From NCBI RefSeq assembly GCF_003609575.1, contig NZ_MBTA01000012.1, positions 124,001 to 188,000 of the forward strand: a DNA stretch of 64,000 bases. Reading direction: 5' to 3'. The notes under the pieces were generated by a model. That model saw only the letters and a program-made list of their open reading frames with translations, did not search any database and was not told where the DNA came from. The translations under genes were made by a program, and so were the position numbers. Position 1 is the first letter of the stretch, and each line of letters starts with the position of its first letter. This DNA is from Pelobium manganitolerans (GTDB lineage: Bacteria > Bacteroidota > Bacteroidia > Sphingobacteriales > Sphingobacteriaceae). Positions 36,276 to 44,311 of the stretch are shown in pieces.

Positions 36276-38138
36276 TTAAGCTAAGGGAAATTTGAGTTCA
36301 AATTCCGAACCTTTATCTTTTTCACTTTTTACGCTAATGCTGCCCTTCATTTTTTTTACCACGCTGTTAACATAGCTTAATCCTAGCCCAAAGCCTTTTA
36401 CGTCGTGCAGGTTTCCGGTTGGGATACGGTAAAACTGCTCAAAAATTTTCTTCAGCTGTTCTTTGCTCATCCCTATGCCGGTGTCTTTAATTTTAATCAA
36501 TAGCGAATTTCCATCGTTCAGCGTGCTGATGTCTATTTTAGACGATTCGGGACTGTACTTGTTGGCATTGTCTATCAAATTAAAAATAACGTTGCTCAGG
36601 TGCAACTCATCGCCCAGTATCACCGAGTTTTGGGCATTTAAATTTAGCGTTACGGTAGTGCCTTTTTTATGTAATTGCAGCTCCATGCTGTCTACCACGG
36701 CACTAATTAAATCGTTAACTTGTTGTGGCGAGTGCTCTAGTTTAATGTTTTCTTTTTCGATTTTAGCGATGTTCAATACCCGCTCTATATGGTTGCCTAA
36801 GCGTACGTTTTCATCGTAAATTACGCCCGCCAACTTATTCACCCTTGCGGTATTGCTGTTAATCTCGGGGTCTTTCAAAGCTTCACTGGCAATCATAATG
36901 GTGGCCACTGGGGTTTTAAACTCGTGGGTCATGTTGTTGATGAAATCGGTTTTCATTTCGGAAACTTTTTTCTGCCTTAAAATAGAGGAAATGGTGTAAA
37001 TGAAACTACCGGCCAGCACCAAAAGCAAGCTTACTGATGAGAGCAATATAGAGCCCATATTTCGCAAGATGACGCTGTTTTTTTGCGGAAAGCTGACCAT
37101 CAAATAGCCACCATCGCGCAACATATCTTTAGTGAATAGGGCGGTTTTGTAGGTGTTTTGTGGCAAAAACTGATTATTTTTTTGCGATGCGTTTGAAAAA
37201 ATGATAGAATCGGCCTGTACAGAGCCTATGCGGTAGGTATAGTTTAAGTTAACGCCATTGTTTGCCAATTCTGTTGCCAAAAGCGAATCGATATTTTGTG
37301 CTTCAACCCTTTGGCGCAAAGGCACATTTACCTGTTGCATTTCTGACGCGATATCTTCAAATACACTGCTTTTATCTTTCACACGCTCTACCGAATCCAG
37401 GTAATTAGTTAATCTTTTGGCCTGTTTTTCATTTTGTTGCTGCCGCGATGCTAACTTAAGCTCACGCTCAGAAATGCCTGTTAAAAAATTTGGTTTTGGG
37501 ATGGTTTTAAGCACCGTGCCTAAAATTGGGTCCTGCACCACATAGCGCCTAACCGTATCTACAACCGCGTTTCCCCTGCTAACCAAGCGAAGTTGAGGTT
37601 GGGCGGGCTGTGTTTCAACCAATGATTGTCTTTGGATGGTGTGTACATTTCCGTATTCGTCAATCACCTCATCAACATCAACTCTTAGGTTAAACCGCGG
37701 ACTTTGGTTTTCTGCCTGCACTGGGCCGTTATAAACCAGTTTGTACGGATAGCGCGAGCGGATTAAGCTATCGCGCAAGCGGAAAATGCTATCGGATTTT
37801 GCTTGGTTTGCCTTCATTTTTTGTACAAAGGCAATGGTTGAGCTTTCTTGCGGACTTAGTTTTTGGTTGTTGGTTTTTCGGCTTTGCGCGATGCGCCTTT
37901 TGCGCGCAAGTTCTTCGTTGCGTTTATGGGCTAAATCTGCCTTGTGCGCCAAAAAAAGCAAGGCTTCTTTTTTCTCCAGCTTCTCCGAAACATTTTTTAA
38001 AGCCTCGTTCACAGACTGGTCAAAAAGCTGGGTTTTTAGCTCGTAAGATTCGCGGATGAAGTAAAACTGCATAGCCATCACCCCAACCAAAGCAAAACTC
38101 ATCAAAGCCATTATCAGTACAATACTCTGTCTCTTCAT
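36276..38138 (-). CDS. Sensor histidine kinase
   Basis: 620 residues. A membrane helix (about 8-28), a long periplasmic region (about 30-365) rich in Gln, Lys and Arg with coiled-coil character, a second helix (about 367-390) and then the kinase core: H box MTHEFKTPVATI with the phospho-His near 404, N box NLIDNANKYSP, G boxes DTGIGMS and GFGLGLSYV. The signal is unknown. On the minus strand TATATTTG (38153-38146) sits 7 nt before the ATG, suggesting a very short leader. Confidence 0.94.
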   Translation of the reverse strand: MKRQSIVLIMALMSFALVGVMAMQFYFIRESYELKTQLFDQSVNEALKNVSEKLEKKEALLFLAHKADLAHKRNEELARKRRIAQSRKTNNQKLSPQESSTIAFVQKMKANQAKSDSIFRLRDSLIRSRYPYKLVYNGPVQAENQSPRFNLRVDVDEVIDEYGNVHTIQRQSLVETQPAQPQLRLVSRGNAVVDTVRRYVVQDPILGTVLKTIPKPNFLTGISERELKLASRQQQNEKQAKRLTNYLDSVERVKDKSSVFEDIASEMQQVNVPLRQRVEAQNIDSLLATELANNGVNLNYTYRIGSVQADSIIFSNASQKNNQFLPQNTYKTALFTKDMLRDGGYLMVSFPQKNSVILRNMGSILLSSVSLLLVLAGSFIYTISSILRQKKVSEMKTDFINNMTHEFKTPVATIMIASEALKDPEINSNTARVNKLAGVIYDENVRLGNHIERVLNIAKIEKENIKLEHSPQQVNDLISAVVDSMELQLHKKGTTVTLNLNAQNSVILGDELHLSNVIFNLIDNANKYSPESSKIDISTLNDGNSLLIKIKDTGIGMSKEQLKKIFEQFYRIPTGNLHDVKGFGLGLSYVNSVVKKMKGSISVKSEKDKGSEFELKFPLA

Positions 38139-38237
38139 CTCTTAACAAATATAAGTGTGTAGCTTTTAAGCCTTGTTGCTTTAACACAATTTAACATTCC
38201 TTAACAATAATTAAGTTTTATCCCTCGCACAATGCCT

Positions 38238-38245
38238 TACCTTTG
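38238..38245 (+). promoter_or_regulatory. Promoter -7 box of the candidate small RNA
   Basis: TACCTTTG fits TAnnTTTG; a TTTT at 38216-38219 could serve as a weak -33 box (spacer 18). No ORF follows before the terminator at 38312. Confidence 0.5.
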
Positions 38246-38251
38246 AGACAA

Positions 38252-38341
38252 TCACAGCGCACACCCCCGCGCATAAATTTATAATTGGTGATTAGTTTAG
38301 TTTTGGTTTAGAAAAGGTGTTAAGCAATTAGCACCTTTTTT
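38252..38341 (+). ncRNA. Candidate small RNA of about 90 nt
   Basis: Bounded by a promoter box (38238-38245) and a well-formed terminator: an 11-bp stem (38312-38322 with 38329-38339, loop AGCAAT) followed by T residues. The interval holds no start codon with a usable frame and has a GCGC-flanked C-rich loop near its 5' end. The right boundary is solid, the left one approximate. It could alternatively be an untranslated remnant of a lost gene. Confidence 0.45.
38312..38341 (+). terminator. Intrinsic terminator
   Basis: AAAAGGTGTTA pairs with TAGCACCTTTT, loop AGCAAT, T run after. No protein gene precedes it on this strand. Confidence 0.8.
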
Positions 38342-38391
38342 ATTTTACCAATATCTTAAAGTTAAGGGTTTATTTTAGGATAGATGAGACG

Positions 38392-38440
38392 TGGCGTTTG
38401 TTGGCGCTGTTTGGCGTTAATTGGCGTCCGTTGGCATGTT
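38392..38440. repeat. Short tandem TTGGCG words, period about 10
   Basis: TGGCGTT, TTGGCGCT, TTGGCGTTA, TTGGCGTCC and TTGGCATG follow each other at roughly 10-11 nt spacing, close to one helical turn. The arrangement could be a protein-binding array or decayed repeat DNA. Confidence 0.6.
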
Positions 38441-38492
38441 TGCGCCTTGAAAATTGAAATTGCTTTGTTCGCTAGTTCTTCGCTAATTGTCC

Positions 38493-38545
38493 GTACCTCC
38501 TTCGCAAAACCGGTGCTTTTTGCCAACAAGTAGCGAAGAAGGTAC
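38493..38545. repeat. Imperfect inverted repeat (13-bp arms)
   Basis: GTACCTCCTTCGC at 38493-38505 and GCGAAGAAGGTAC at 38533-38545 are complementary with one mismatch, and complementary-looking words continue outward (TTCTTCGCTAA, AGGTGCGG). The composition recalls dispersed repeats that give spurious Arg/Tyr/Phe-rich ORFs in this order of bacteria. Confidence 0.55.
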
Positions 38546-38631
38546 GAAAGAGGTGCGGAGGATGAATTCTGTAACAGCCGTGTAATTGTCGGTGTTGAAT
38601 TTCCGTATTTGCCCTTAAATGACTTCAAAAA

Positions 38632-38663
38632 TTTGCAAAATGTTGACATATAGGATAACTTTG
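38632..38663 (+). promoter_or_regulatory. Promoter of the toxin-antitoxin operon, abutting the start codon
   Basis: TTTG (38632-38635), 20-nt spacer, TAACTTTG (38656-38663), then only AGTA before the toxin ATG at 38668. The mRNA should begin at or next to the AUG. Confidence 0.7.
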
Positions 38664-38667
38664 AGTA

Positions 38668-39015
38668 ATGACTCGGACAATAGTTTTTTATGGCCATTAT
38701 TTTATTGACTTCTATCAGCAGCAGAATCAAAAAGTAAAGGATAAAATTCAATACGTCTTGGAATTGATTAAGCAGGTTGACCGAGTGCCAGAAAAGTTTT
38801 TAAAACATTTAACAGGAACTGAAGGCTTATATGAAATCCGAATTGAATATCAGTCCAATATTTATAGGATTTTTTGTTGTTTTGATGATGGACACCTGGT
38901 TGTTTTATTTAATGGTTTCGAGAAGAAAAGTAGGAAAACACCCGCCGCAGAAATAACTAAAGCGGAAAAAATCAGAATGGATTACTTTAAAAAGAAAAGC
39001 AATGGACAGGTATAA
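38668..39015 (+). CDS. RelE/HigB-type toxin
   Basis: 115 residues. Phage-derived Gp49/HigB-like family: an N-terminal helix pair (YFIDFYQQQNQKVKDKIQYVLELI), FLKHLTGTEGLYEIRI, then IYRIFCCFDDGHLVVLFNGFEKKSRKTP, the usual basic RNase core. These toxins cleave mRNA on the ribosome. It precedes its antitoxin, the order of HigBA modules, with a 14-nt overlap. It is the intact counterpart of the interrupted gene at 19796. Confidence 0.9.
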   Translation: MTRTIVFYGHYFIDFYQQQNQKVKDKIQYVLELIKQVDRVPEKFLKHLTGTEGLYEIRIEYQSNIYRIFCCFDDGHLVVLFNGFEKKSRKTPAAEITKAEKIRMDYFKKKSNGQV

Positions 39016-39301
39016 AAATGTAAAAACATTCGACGAATTGATTGAGTTGGAACACGGTAAAATAGGGAGCTCCAAGCGCAATAAGTATGAAGAAAATTCT
39101 CAGATGTTTATTATGAGTGAGATGCTGAAAACAGCGCGTAAGGAAGCTAAGTTGACGCAAGAACAATTGGCAGAAAGAGTTGGGACAAAAAAAAGTTATA
39201 TTTCTAGGCTTGAGAACGGAAAGGGAAACATTCAACTTGCTACTTTAATTAGAATTTTTGAACAGGGATTGAACCGGAAAATTGGATTAACCTTTTTATA
39301 A
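39002..39301 (+). CDS. XRE-family antitoxin (HigA-like)
   Basis: 99 residues. N-terminal FDELIELEHGKIGSSKRNKYEE, then helix-turn-helix LTQEQLAERVGTKKSYISRLENGKGN (about 51-80). It binds the toxin and represses the operon. Similar to the antitoxin at 20136 over most of its length, but nucleotide divergence indicates an old relationship rather than a recent copy. Confidence 0.9.
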   Translation: MDRYKNVKTFDELIELEHGKIGSSKRNKYEENSQMFIMSEMLKTARKEAKLTQEQLAERVGTKKSYISRLENGKGNIQLATLIRIFEQGLNRKIGLTFL

Positions 39302-39685
39302 TGGTTTGAGCTCACATAATATCGAAGCTATGATATTCGATTGGTGAGTTTGCTTAATTGAAACCCCAAAGTGCACAAAGACCACAGAGGACGCTCTGTT
39401 TTCCCTTCGCAATCTCAGTTTCTGCACTGAAAATTGGTTGAAAATTAAACCACAAAGACACAAAGAACACGGGGCATTTAGCAATTTTAAAGCTTCGAGC
39501 CTCTTTGTGTTTTCTGCGGTTAACTAAATTGAAAAATTAACCACAAGGGCACAAAGAACGTGGGGCATTAGTAAGTTGTAACTCCGGTTCTCTGTGTTCA
39601 CTGCGGTTAACTGAATTAAAAATCGACCACAAAGGCACGAAAATCCACTTTCCGCGCGCTCCAATGGTTTGCAATTACCAAAACC
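39302..39685. repeat. Diverged tandem repeats with ACCACAAAGnCACAAAGAAC units
   Basis: No gene. Units beginning ACCACAAAG..CACAAAGAAC start at about 39448, 39540 and 39625, with a diverged one near 39362. Most end in CTCTTTGTGTTTTCTGCGGTTAA-like sequence complementary to their own beginning, so each unit can fold into a long hairpin. Period about 85-93 nt. This type of repeat is common between genes in many environmental Bacteroidota. Confidence 0.75.
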
Positions 39686-40873
39686 TTATAGCTCGCCTCT
39701 AATCCCAAGCTCTAGCCCGCGCAGTTCTGCCAAGCCCTTTAAACGCCCAATTATCGAATAGCCGGGATAGGTATTCCGCTTAAAATCGTCCAAAATTAAG
39801 TGTCCGTGGTCCGGGCGCATCGGGATGTTAATTGTTCCCGCTCCGCTTGCCAAGCGTCTTTTTTGCTCTTCAACAACAGCCTTCATGATTTGGTACATGC
39901 TATTGCTGCCTTCCAGATGTGGTGCTTCGTAGAAACTTCCGTCGGCCTCGCGCTCTACGTTGCGCAAATGCAGGAAGTGGATTTTATTGCCAAACCGAGC
40001 GATCATCTCAGGAAGCTGATTAGCAGGATTTGCGCCCAAAGAGCCGGTACAAAAAGTGATGCCGTTACTGTCGGAATCGATTGCATCCAAAATAAACTGC
40101 AAATCAGCTGCATCACAAACGATACGGGGCAAACCCAAGATGGGGAATGGGGGATCATCTGGGTGGATGCACATTTTGACCCCTTCCTGCTCTGCCGTAG
40201 GGATAATCGCTCTTAAAAAATAAGCAAGATTTTCGCGGAGCTCGCTTTTCCCGATTTGGCTGTACTTTTTTAAATGCTCCTGAAACTCGGGGATAGTGAA
40301 AACTTCATCTGTGCCGGGAAGGCCAGCCATAATGGTTTCTGTTAAGGTCTGTTTTTCTTCCTTACTTAACCCATCTAAGTACTGCTTGGCTTTTTGTTGC
40401 ACCTCTTGGTTAAATTCTTCAAAGGCTTCGGGTCTTTGCAAAATATAAAGGTCAAAGGCTGCCAATGCAATAGCATCGTATCGGAGGGCTACAGCCTTAT
40501 CTGGCAAGCTATAACGCAAATGTGTGCGTGTCCAATCTAGCACAGGCATAAAATTATAGCACACTACTTTAATCCCTGCTTGGGCTAAGTTTTTTAAAGT
40601 GCTTTTATAATGTTCGATGTACAAATCGCGCTCTGGAGCGCCGGTTTTAATGCTTTCGTGGATGTTTACACTTTCTACCACGCTCCAGGTTAGGCCGGCA
40701 TCTTCAATCAGTTTTTTTCGTGCTAAAATATCTTGCCTGGTCCATACCTCTCCGCAAGGTATCTGATGTAAAGCGGTAACAATGCCGGTAGCGCCGGTCT
40801 GCTTTATATCGGCCAAGCTCACTTCATCCGCGGGGCCAAACCATCTAAATGTTTGTTCTAATTTTTGCATCAT
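39686..40873 (-). CDS. uxuA: Mannonate dehydratase
   Basis: 395 residues from MMQKLEQTFRWFGP (394 from the second Met), matching the usual length. D-mannonate to 2-keto-3-deoxygluconate, in glucuronate catabolism. TIM-barrel enzyme with MCIHPDDPP, ITFCTGSLGANPAN and the hallmark MRPDHGH near the C-terminus. The frame is open further upstream to 41086, but that part is not conserved-looking and spans the presumed promoter. It is divergent from susC, and supplies the downstream step for glucuronate freed by the neighbouring glycosidases. Confidence 0.95.
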   Translation of the reverse strand: MMQKLEQTFRWFGPADEVSLADIKQTGATGIVTALHQIPCGEVWTRQDILARKKLIEDAGLTWSVVESVNIHESIKTGAPERDLYIEHYKSTLKNLAQAGIKVVCYNFMPVLDWTRTHLRYSLPDKAVALRYDAIALAAFDLYILQRPEAFEEFNQEVQQKAKQYLDGLSKEEKQTLTETIMAGLPGTDEVFTIPEFQEHLKKYSQIGKSELRENLAYFLRAIIPTAEQEGVKMCIHPDDPPFPILGLPRIVCDAADLQFILDAIDSDSNGITFCTGSLGANPANQLPEMIARFGNKIHFLHLRNVEREADGSFYEAPHLEGSNSMYQIMKAVVEEQKRRLASGAGTINIPMRPDHGHLILDDFKRNTYPGYSIIGRLKGLAELRGLELGIRGEL

Positions 40874-41262
40874 GTTAAAATTGGTTAAGGAGCAGCTAAT
40901 GTAAGCGCTTTGTAGAGAATTAGGAAACTGGGGTATTACAGAAAATGAGAGGAGCAGGGTAAGAAAAACAGAAAGAATTTTCACCCCGCAAGCTCTGAAC
41001 CCACGTTTTACAAATTTGCCCCTCTCTATAAATGAGATTATCCCCCTCGGTTTTATACAAAAGCCTCTAGTTTTGGGCAAAGCCAATAAACAAAAGGCTT
41101 TTTAATAACCAATTTTGTTAACCAAAACTTGTTTCGATAGTTTACTTGCGAAACATAAAAAAAACAATAACCTAAACATGATTAAAGCTGAAGAATAAAC
41201 CGAAGACACTATGGGCGCTGCCCATATCCAAACCCTAAAACAACCAATTAAACTATTTTAAA
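40874..41262. other. Divergent promoter region between uxuA and susC
   Basis: No gene. It carries a LacI-type operator candidate near uxuA (listed separately) and a near-palindrome TTTTGTTAACCAAAA at 41115-41129 close to the susC side. No perfect TAnnTTTG box was found for susC; TAGTTTAC near 41141 is the best partial match. Confidence 0.5.
40900..40913. promoter_or_regulatory. LacI/CcpA-type operator candidate upstream of uxuA
   Basis: TGTAAGCGCTTTGT has the central CG and AAGCGCTT symmetric core typical of LacI-family operators, and lies about 30 bp before the uxuA start, where a repressor would block transcription. No LacI-family regulator gene is in the window. Confidence 0.4.
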
Positions 41263-44200
41263 ATGATGATGAAAAAATACTTCTTTCATGGCATTGCCGG
41301 GCACACATGCGTGCCAGCCTTGCTGTTGTTACTATTTCTAATCTCCCCTTTCTGCGTGCAGGCACAAAACCGCACCGTGTCGGGTAAGGTTACAGATGCC
41401 GATTCTTCTGGCCCGCTCATCGGCGTAAGCGTTAAAGTAAAAGGGCAAAGCATGGGAACCGTAACAGACGTTAATGGTAATTATAGCATAAGTGTTGGAG
41501 ACAACGCTGTGCTTGAGTTTAGTTATTTGGGCTACACCACCCAAAGCATAAACGTGGCAGGTAAAAACACAGTATCTGTAAAATTAACCGCAGACGATAA
41601 AGCCTTAAACGAGGTGGTAGTTGTTGGTTACGGTACACAGAAGCGCTCTGATATTACCGGATCCGTAGCTTCTGTACCGAAAGAGAGGCTCTCCAAGTTG
41701 CCGGTAAATAACGTAATGCAAGCCATTCAAGGCGCGGTTGCCAATGTTACGGTTTCACAGGCCTCATCTATCCCTGGCGATGCACCCTCGGCCCAAGTAA
41801 GAGGGCGTAATTCTATTAAAGCTACATCAGAGCCTTACGTGGTGGTAGACGGAATTCCGCTTACAAAAACAGACGGCTCCATCAATGACATTAACCCTAA
41901 CGACATCGCATCGGTAGAAATACTTAAAGATCCATCGGCGGTGGCTATTTACGGTGTTAACGGCTCAAACGGGGTAATCCTAATCACTACAAAAAGGGGC
42001 ACAACGGGCAAGCCCTCTGTAAAGTATTCTGGCTATGCCGGTGCAGAGGAAGCGGCACACATTTTAGAACCGGTATCCGGAGAGGAATTGCTTAACCGTT
42101 ATGCGGAGTATGCACGTATAACCAAAACTAGCCTTTATAACGGTGGCCCAGTACGTAACCAGTTTGAGTTTGATAATTACAAAAATGGCGTTACAACCGA
42201 TTGGTTAGATGCTGTTATGCAAACCGGAAACATCCAAAACCATAACGTAAGTTTATCTGGCGGAAGCGAAAATGCCAAATATTATGTGTCTACAGATTAT
42301 CTAGGGCAAAATGGTATTGTTAAGGGTTACAATTATAAACGTTACTCTTTTAGGGCTAACACAGATTTTAAAGCAACAAAATATCTTTCTATTGGAACTT
42401 CAACGTTTTTTGTTGCGCATAACAAAGACGGTGGCCGCGCCAATTTATTGCAAGCCCTGGCCATGAGCCCTTATGCCAAAATGTATAATGACGACGGCAC
42501 TTTAACACAGTACCCGATGTATTCGGAGCAATTATGGTCCAATCCTTTATTGCCAACTACCACAAACCCCGAAAGAAGACAGTTTAACGTTTCTTTAAAC
42601 GGGTATGCCGAGGCCGATTTTGGGCAGATAGCTGATCCTTTGCAAGGCTTAAAGTATAAATTTAATGGGGGATATTCTTATGTGCCTGTAAGGGAAAATA
42701 CTTATGAAGGTAAATCAGTCTACAACCTAAACGGCTTTGGGCGCATCATTAACAGAGAAACGCAAACCTATACCATGGAGCATATCTTAACTTATACCAA
42801 AGATATCGCGCAGCATCATTTTGATTTTACCGGTTTATATGCCTTAAAAAGTAAACATTGGCAAGAGAATGTGGCTAGCGGCCAGATATTTCCTAACGAT
42901 GAGTTGGGCTGGGGGAATTTAGAATCGGCTACTACGCAAACCGTTTCTTCCGAGTCGGATTTGTATCGCACCATTTCGCAAATGGGTCGTTTAAACTATT
43001 CATTTGACAGCCGTTACCTATTCACTTTTACCGTACGCAGAGATGGTTCTTCGGTATTTGGGGCAAATCATAAATATGGCGTTTTCCCTTCTGCCGCTGT
43101 GGCGTGGAACATCCACAACGAAGCTTTTATGAAGCCCTACGAGAGTGTGCTTAACAATTTAAAACTGCGTTTATCTTATGGTATATCCGGTAACGAAGCC
43201 GTACCGATATACAGAACTCTAGCATTAATGAATTCGGGTTCTTTAACCATGGGCGGTAAATCTAACACCACGTTAAGAGTGAGGTCCAATATGGGTAACG
43301 ATGATTTGCGATGGGAAAAAACTACCGGCTTTAATACCGGACTTGATTTTGGCCTTTGGAATAACCGGATTGACGGGAGTATAGATTTTTATAAATCGCA
43401 CACCAATGATTTATTGCTAGACCAAAGTTTGCCTCGATTAACTGGCTACCAAACCGTTTTAACTAACATTGGCGAGGTAGAAAACACAGGTTTAGATGTT
43501 ACTTTAAACAGCCGTAACATCAGCAAAAAAGATTTTAGCTGGTCCACCACCGTAGTTTTCTCGACCAATAAAAATAAGATAGTTGATCTTTACGGTAACG
43601 GCAAAAGCGATTTAGGTAACCGCTGGTTTATAGGCCAACCTATTGGGGTAATTTATGACTATACCAAAGTGGGTATTTGGCAAGAGGACGAAATTACGTC
43701 GGGCGCTAATTCAACTTGGGATGCCGCAGCGCAAGCAGGGGATTTAAAATTGGCAGACATCAGCGGTCCAGACGGCAAGCCAGATGGTAAGGTTGATGAT
43801 AACGACCGCTCTATCTTAGGCCAAACTTCACCTAAATGGACCGGCGGTTTAACAAATACCTTCACCTATAAAGATTTTGCTTTAAGCATTTTCATCAATA
43901 CCGTGCAGGGTGCATTGCGCAACAACCCACAAATCGGAGGAGCTTCTGATGAAATGGGACGCAGAAGCACCCCTGCGGCTTTAGGCTACTGGACCCCGGC
44001 AAACAAAAGCAACGAGTGGCGTTCTTTAGGTAACCACTCTAACAGTCACGGTTACGGTTTCCCAGAAAGTGCCAGTTACACCCGTTTAAAAGACATCACT
44101 TTAAGCTATACGCTAAACCAAAAATTAGTAGAAAAAATTGGAGTTTCTGGCGCACAGGTGTTCGCAAGCGGACGCAACCTTTACACCTGGACAAATTGGC

Positions 44201-44307
44201 TGGGTTGGGATCCGGAAGCACGGGATATTACAAGAGGAAGCGATAACGATAACATCAACTACCCAATGGTACGCAGCTTTATTTTTGGTCTTAACTTAAC
44301 CTTTTAG
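41263..44307 (+). CDS. SusC/RagA-family TonB-linked outer-membrane transporter
   Basis: 1014 residues. A signal peptide (about 1-35) precedes a carboxypeptidase-regulatory-like domain (TVSGKVTDADSSGPLIGVSV), the family linker VVVVGYGTQKRSDITGSV, a plug with PYVVVDGIPL and SVEILKDPSAVAIYGVNGSNG, and the barrel to a C-terminal NLTF. It imports oligosaccharides across the outer membrane with the adjacent SusD protein as lid. First gene of the polysaccharide locus. Confidence 0.97.
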   Translation: MMMKKYFFHGIAGHTCVPALLLLLFLISPFCVQAQNRTVSGKVTDADSSGPLIGVSVKVKGQSMGTVTDVNGNYSISVGDNAVLEFSYLGYTTQSINVAGKNTVSVKLTADDKALNEVVVVGYGTQKRSDITGSVASVPKERLSKLPVNNVMQAIQGAVANVTVSQASSIPGDAPSAQVRGRNSIKATSEPYVVVDGIPLTKTDGSINDINPNDIASVEILKDPSAVAIYGVNGSNGVILITTKRGTTGKPSVKYSGYAGAEEAAHILEPVSGEELLNRYAEYARITKTSLYNGGPVRNQFEFDNYKNGVTTDWLDAVMQTGNIQNHNVSLSGGSENAKYYVSTDYLGQNGIVKGYNYKRYSFRANTDFKATKYLSIGTSTFFVAHNKDGGRANLLQALAMSPYAKMYNDDGTLTQYPMYSEQLWSNPLLPTTTNPERRQFNVSLNGYAEADFGQIADPLQGLKYKFNGGYSYVPVRENTYEGKSVYNLNGFGRIINRETQTYTMEHILTYTKDIAQHHFDFTGLYALKSKHWQENVASGQIFPNDELGWGNLESATTQTVSSESDLYRTISQMGRLNYSFDSRYLFTFTVRRDGSSVFGANHKYGVFPSAAVAWNIHNEAFMKPYESVLNNLKLRLSYGISGNEAVPIYRTLALMNSGSLTMGGKSNTTLRVRSNMGNDDLRWEKTTGFNTGLDFGLWNNRIDGSIDFYKSHTNDLLLDQSLPRLTGYQTVLTNIGEVENTGLDVTLNSRNISKKDFSWSTTVVFSTNKNKIVDLYGNGKSDLGNRWFIGQPIGVIYDYTKVGIWQEDEITSGANSTWDAAAQAGDLKLADISGPDGKPDGKVDDNDRSILGQTSPKWTGGLTNTFTYKDFALSIFINTVQGALRNNPQIGGASDEMGRRSTPAALGYWTPANKSNEWRSLGNHSNSHGYGFPESASYTRLKDITLSYTLNQKLVEKIGVSGAQVFASGRNLYTWTNWLGWDPEARDITRGSDNDNINYPMVRSFIFGLNLTF

Positions 44308-44311
44308 TCTC

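Larger units (their letters stand above)
38139..38667. other. Repeat-rich intergenic region
   Basis: About 530 bp without a credible protein gene. It contains, in order, the kinase promoter (minus), a candidate small-RNA unit with promoter and terminator (38238-38341), a run of TTGGCG words (about 38392-38440), an imperfect inverted repeat (38493-38545) and the toxin promoter (38632-38663). Confidence 0.7.

Noticed and set aside
38362-38751. 129-codon minus-strand ORF across the repeat region
   Set aside because: It runs antisense into the toxin gene and translates the inverted repeat and TTGGCG words; looks like a repeat-derived spurious ORF.
40874-41086. N-terminal extension of uxuA
   Set aside because: The extension would lengthen UxuA by about 71 residues beyond the known length and covers the presumed promoter and operator.
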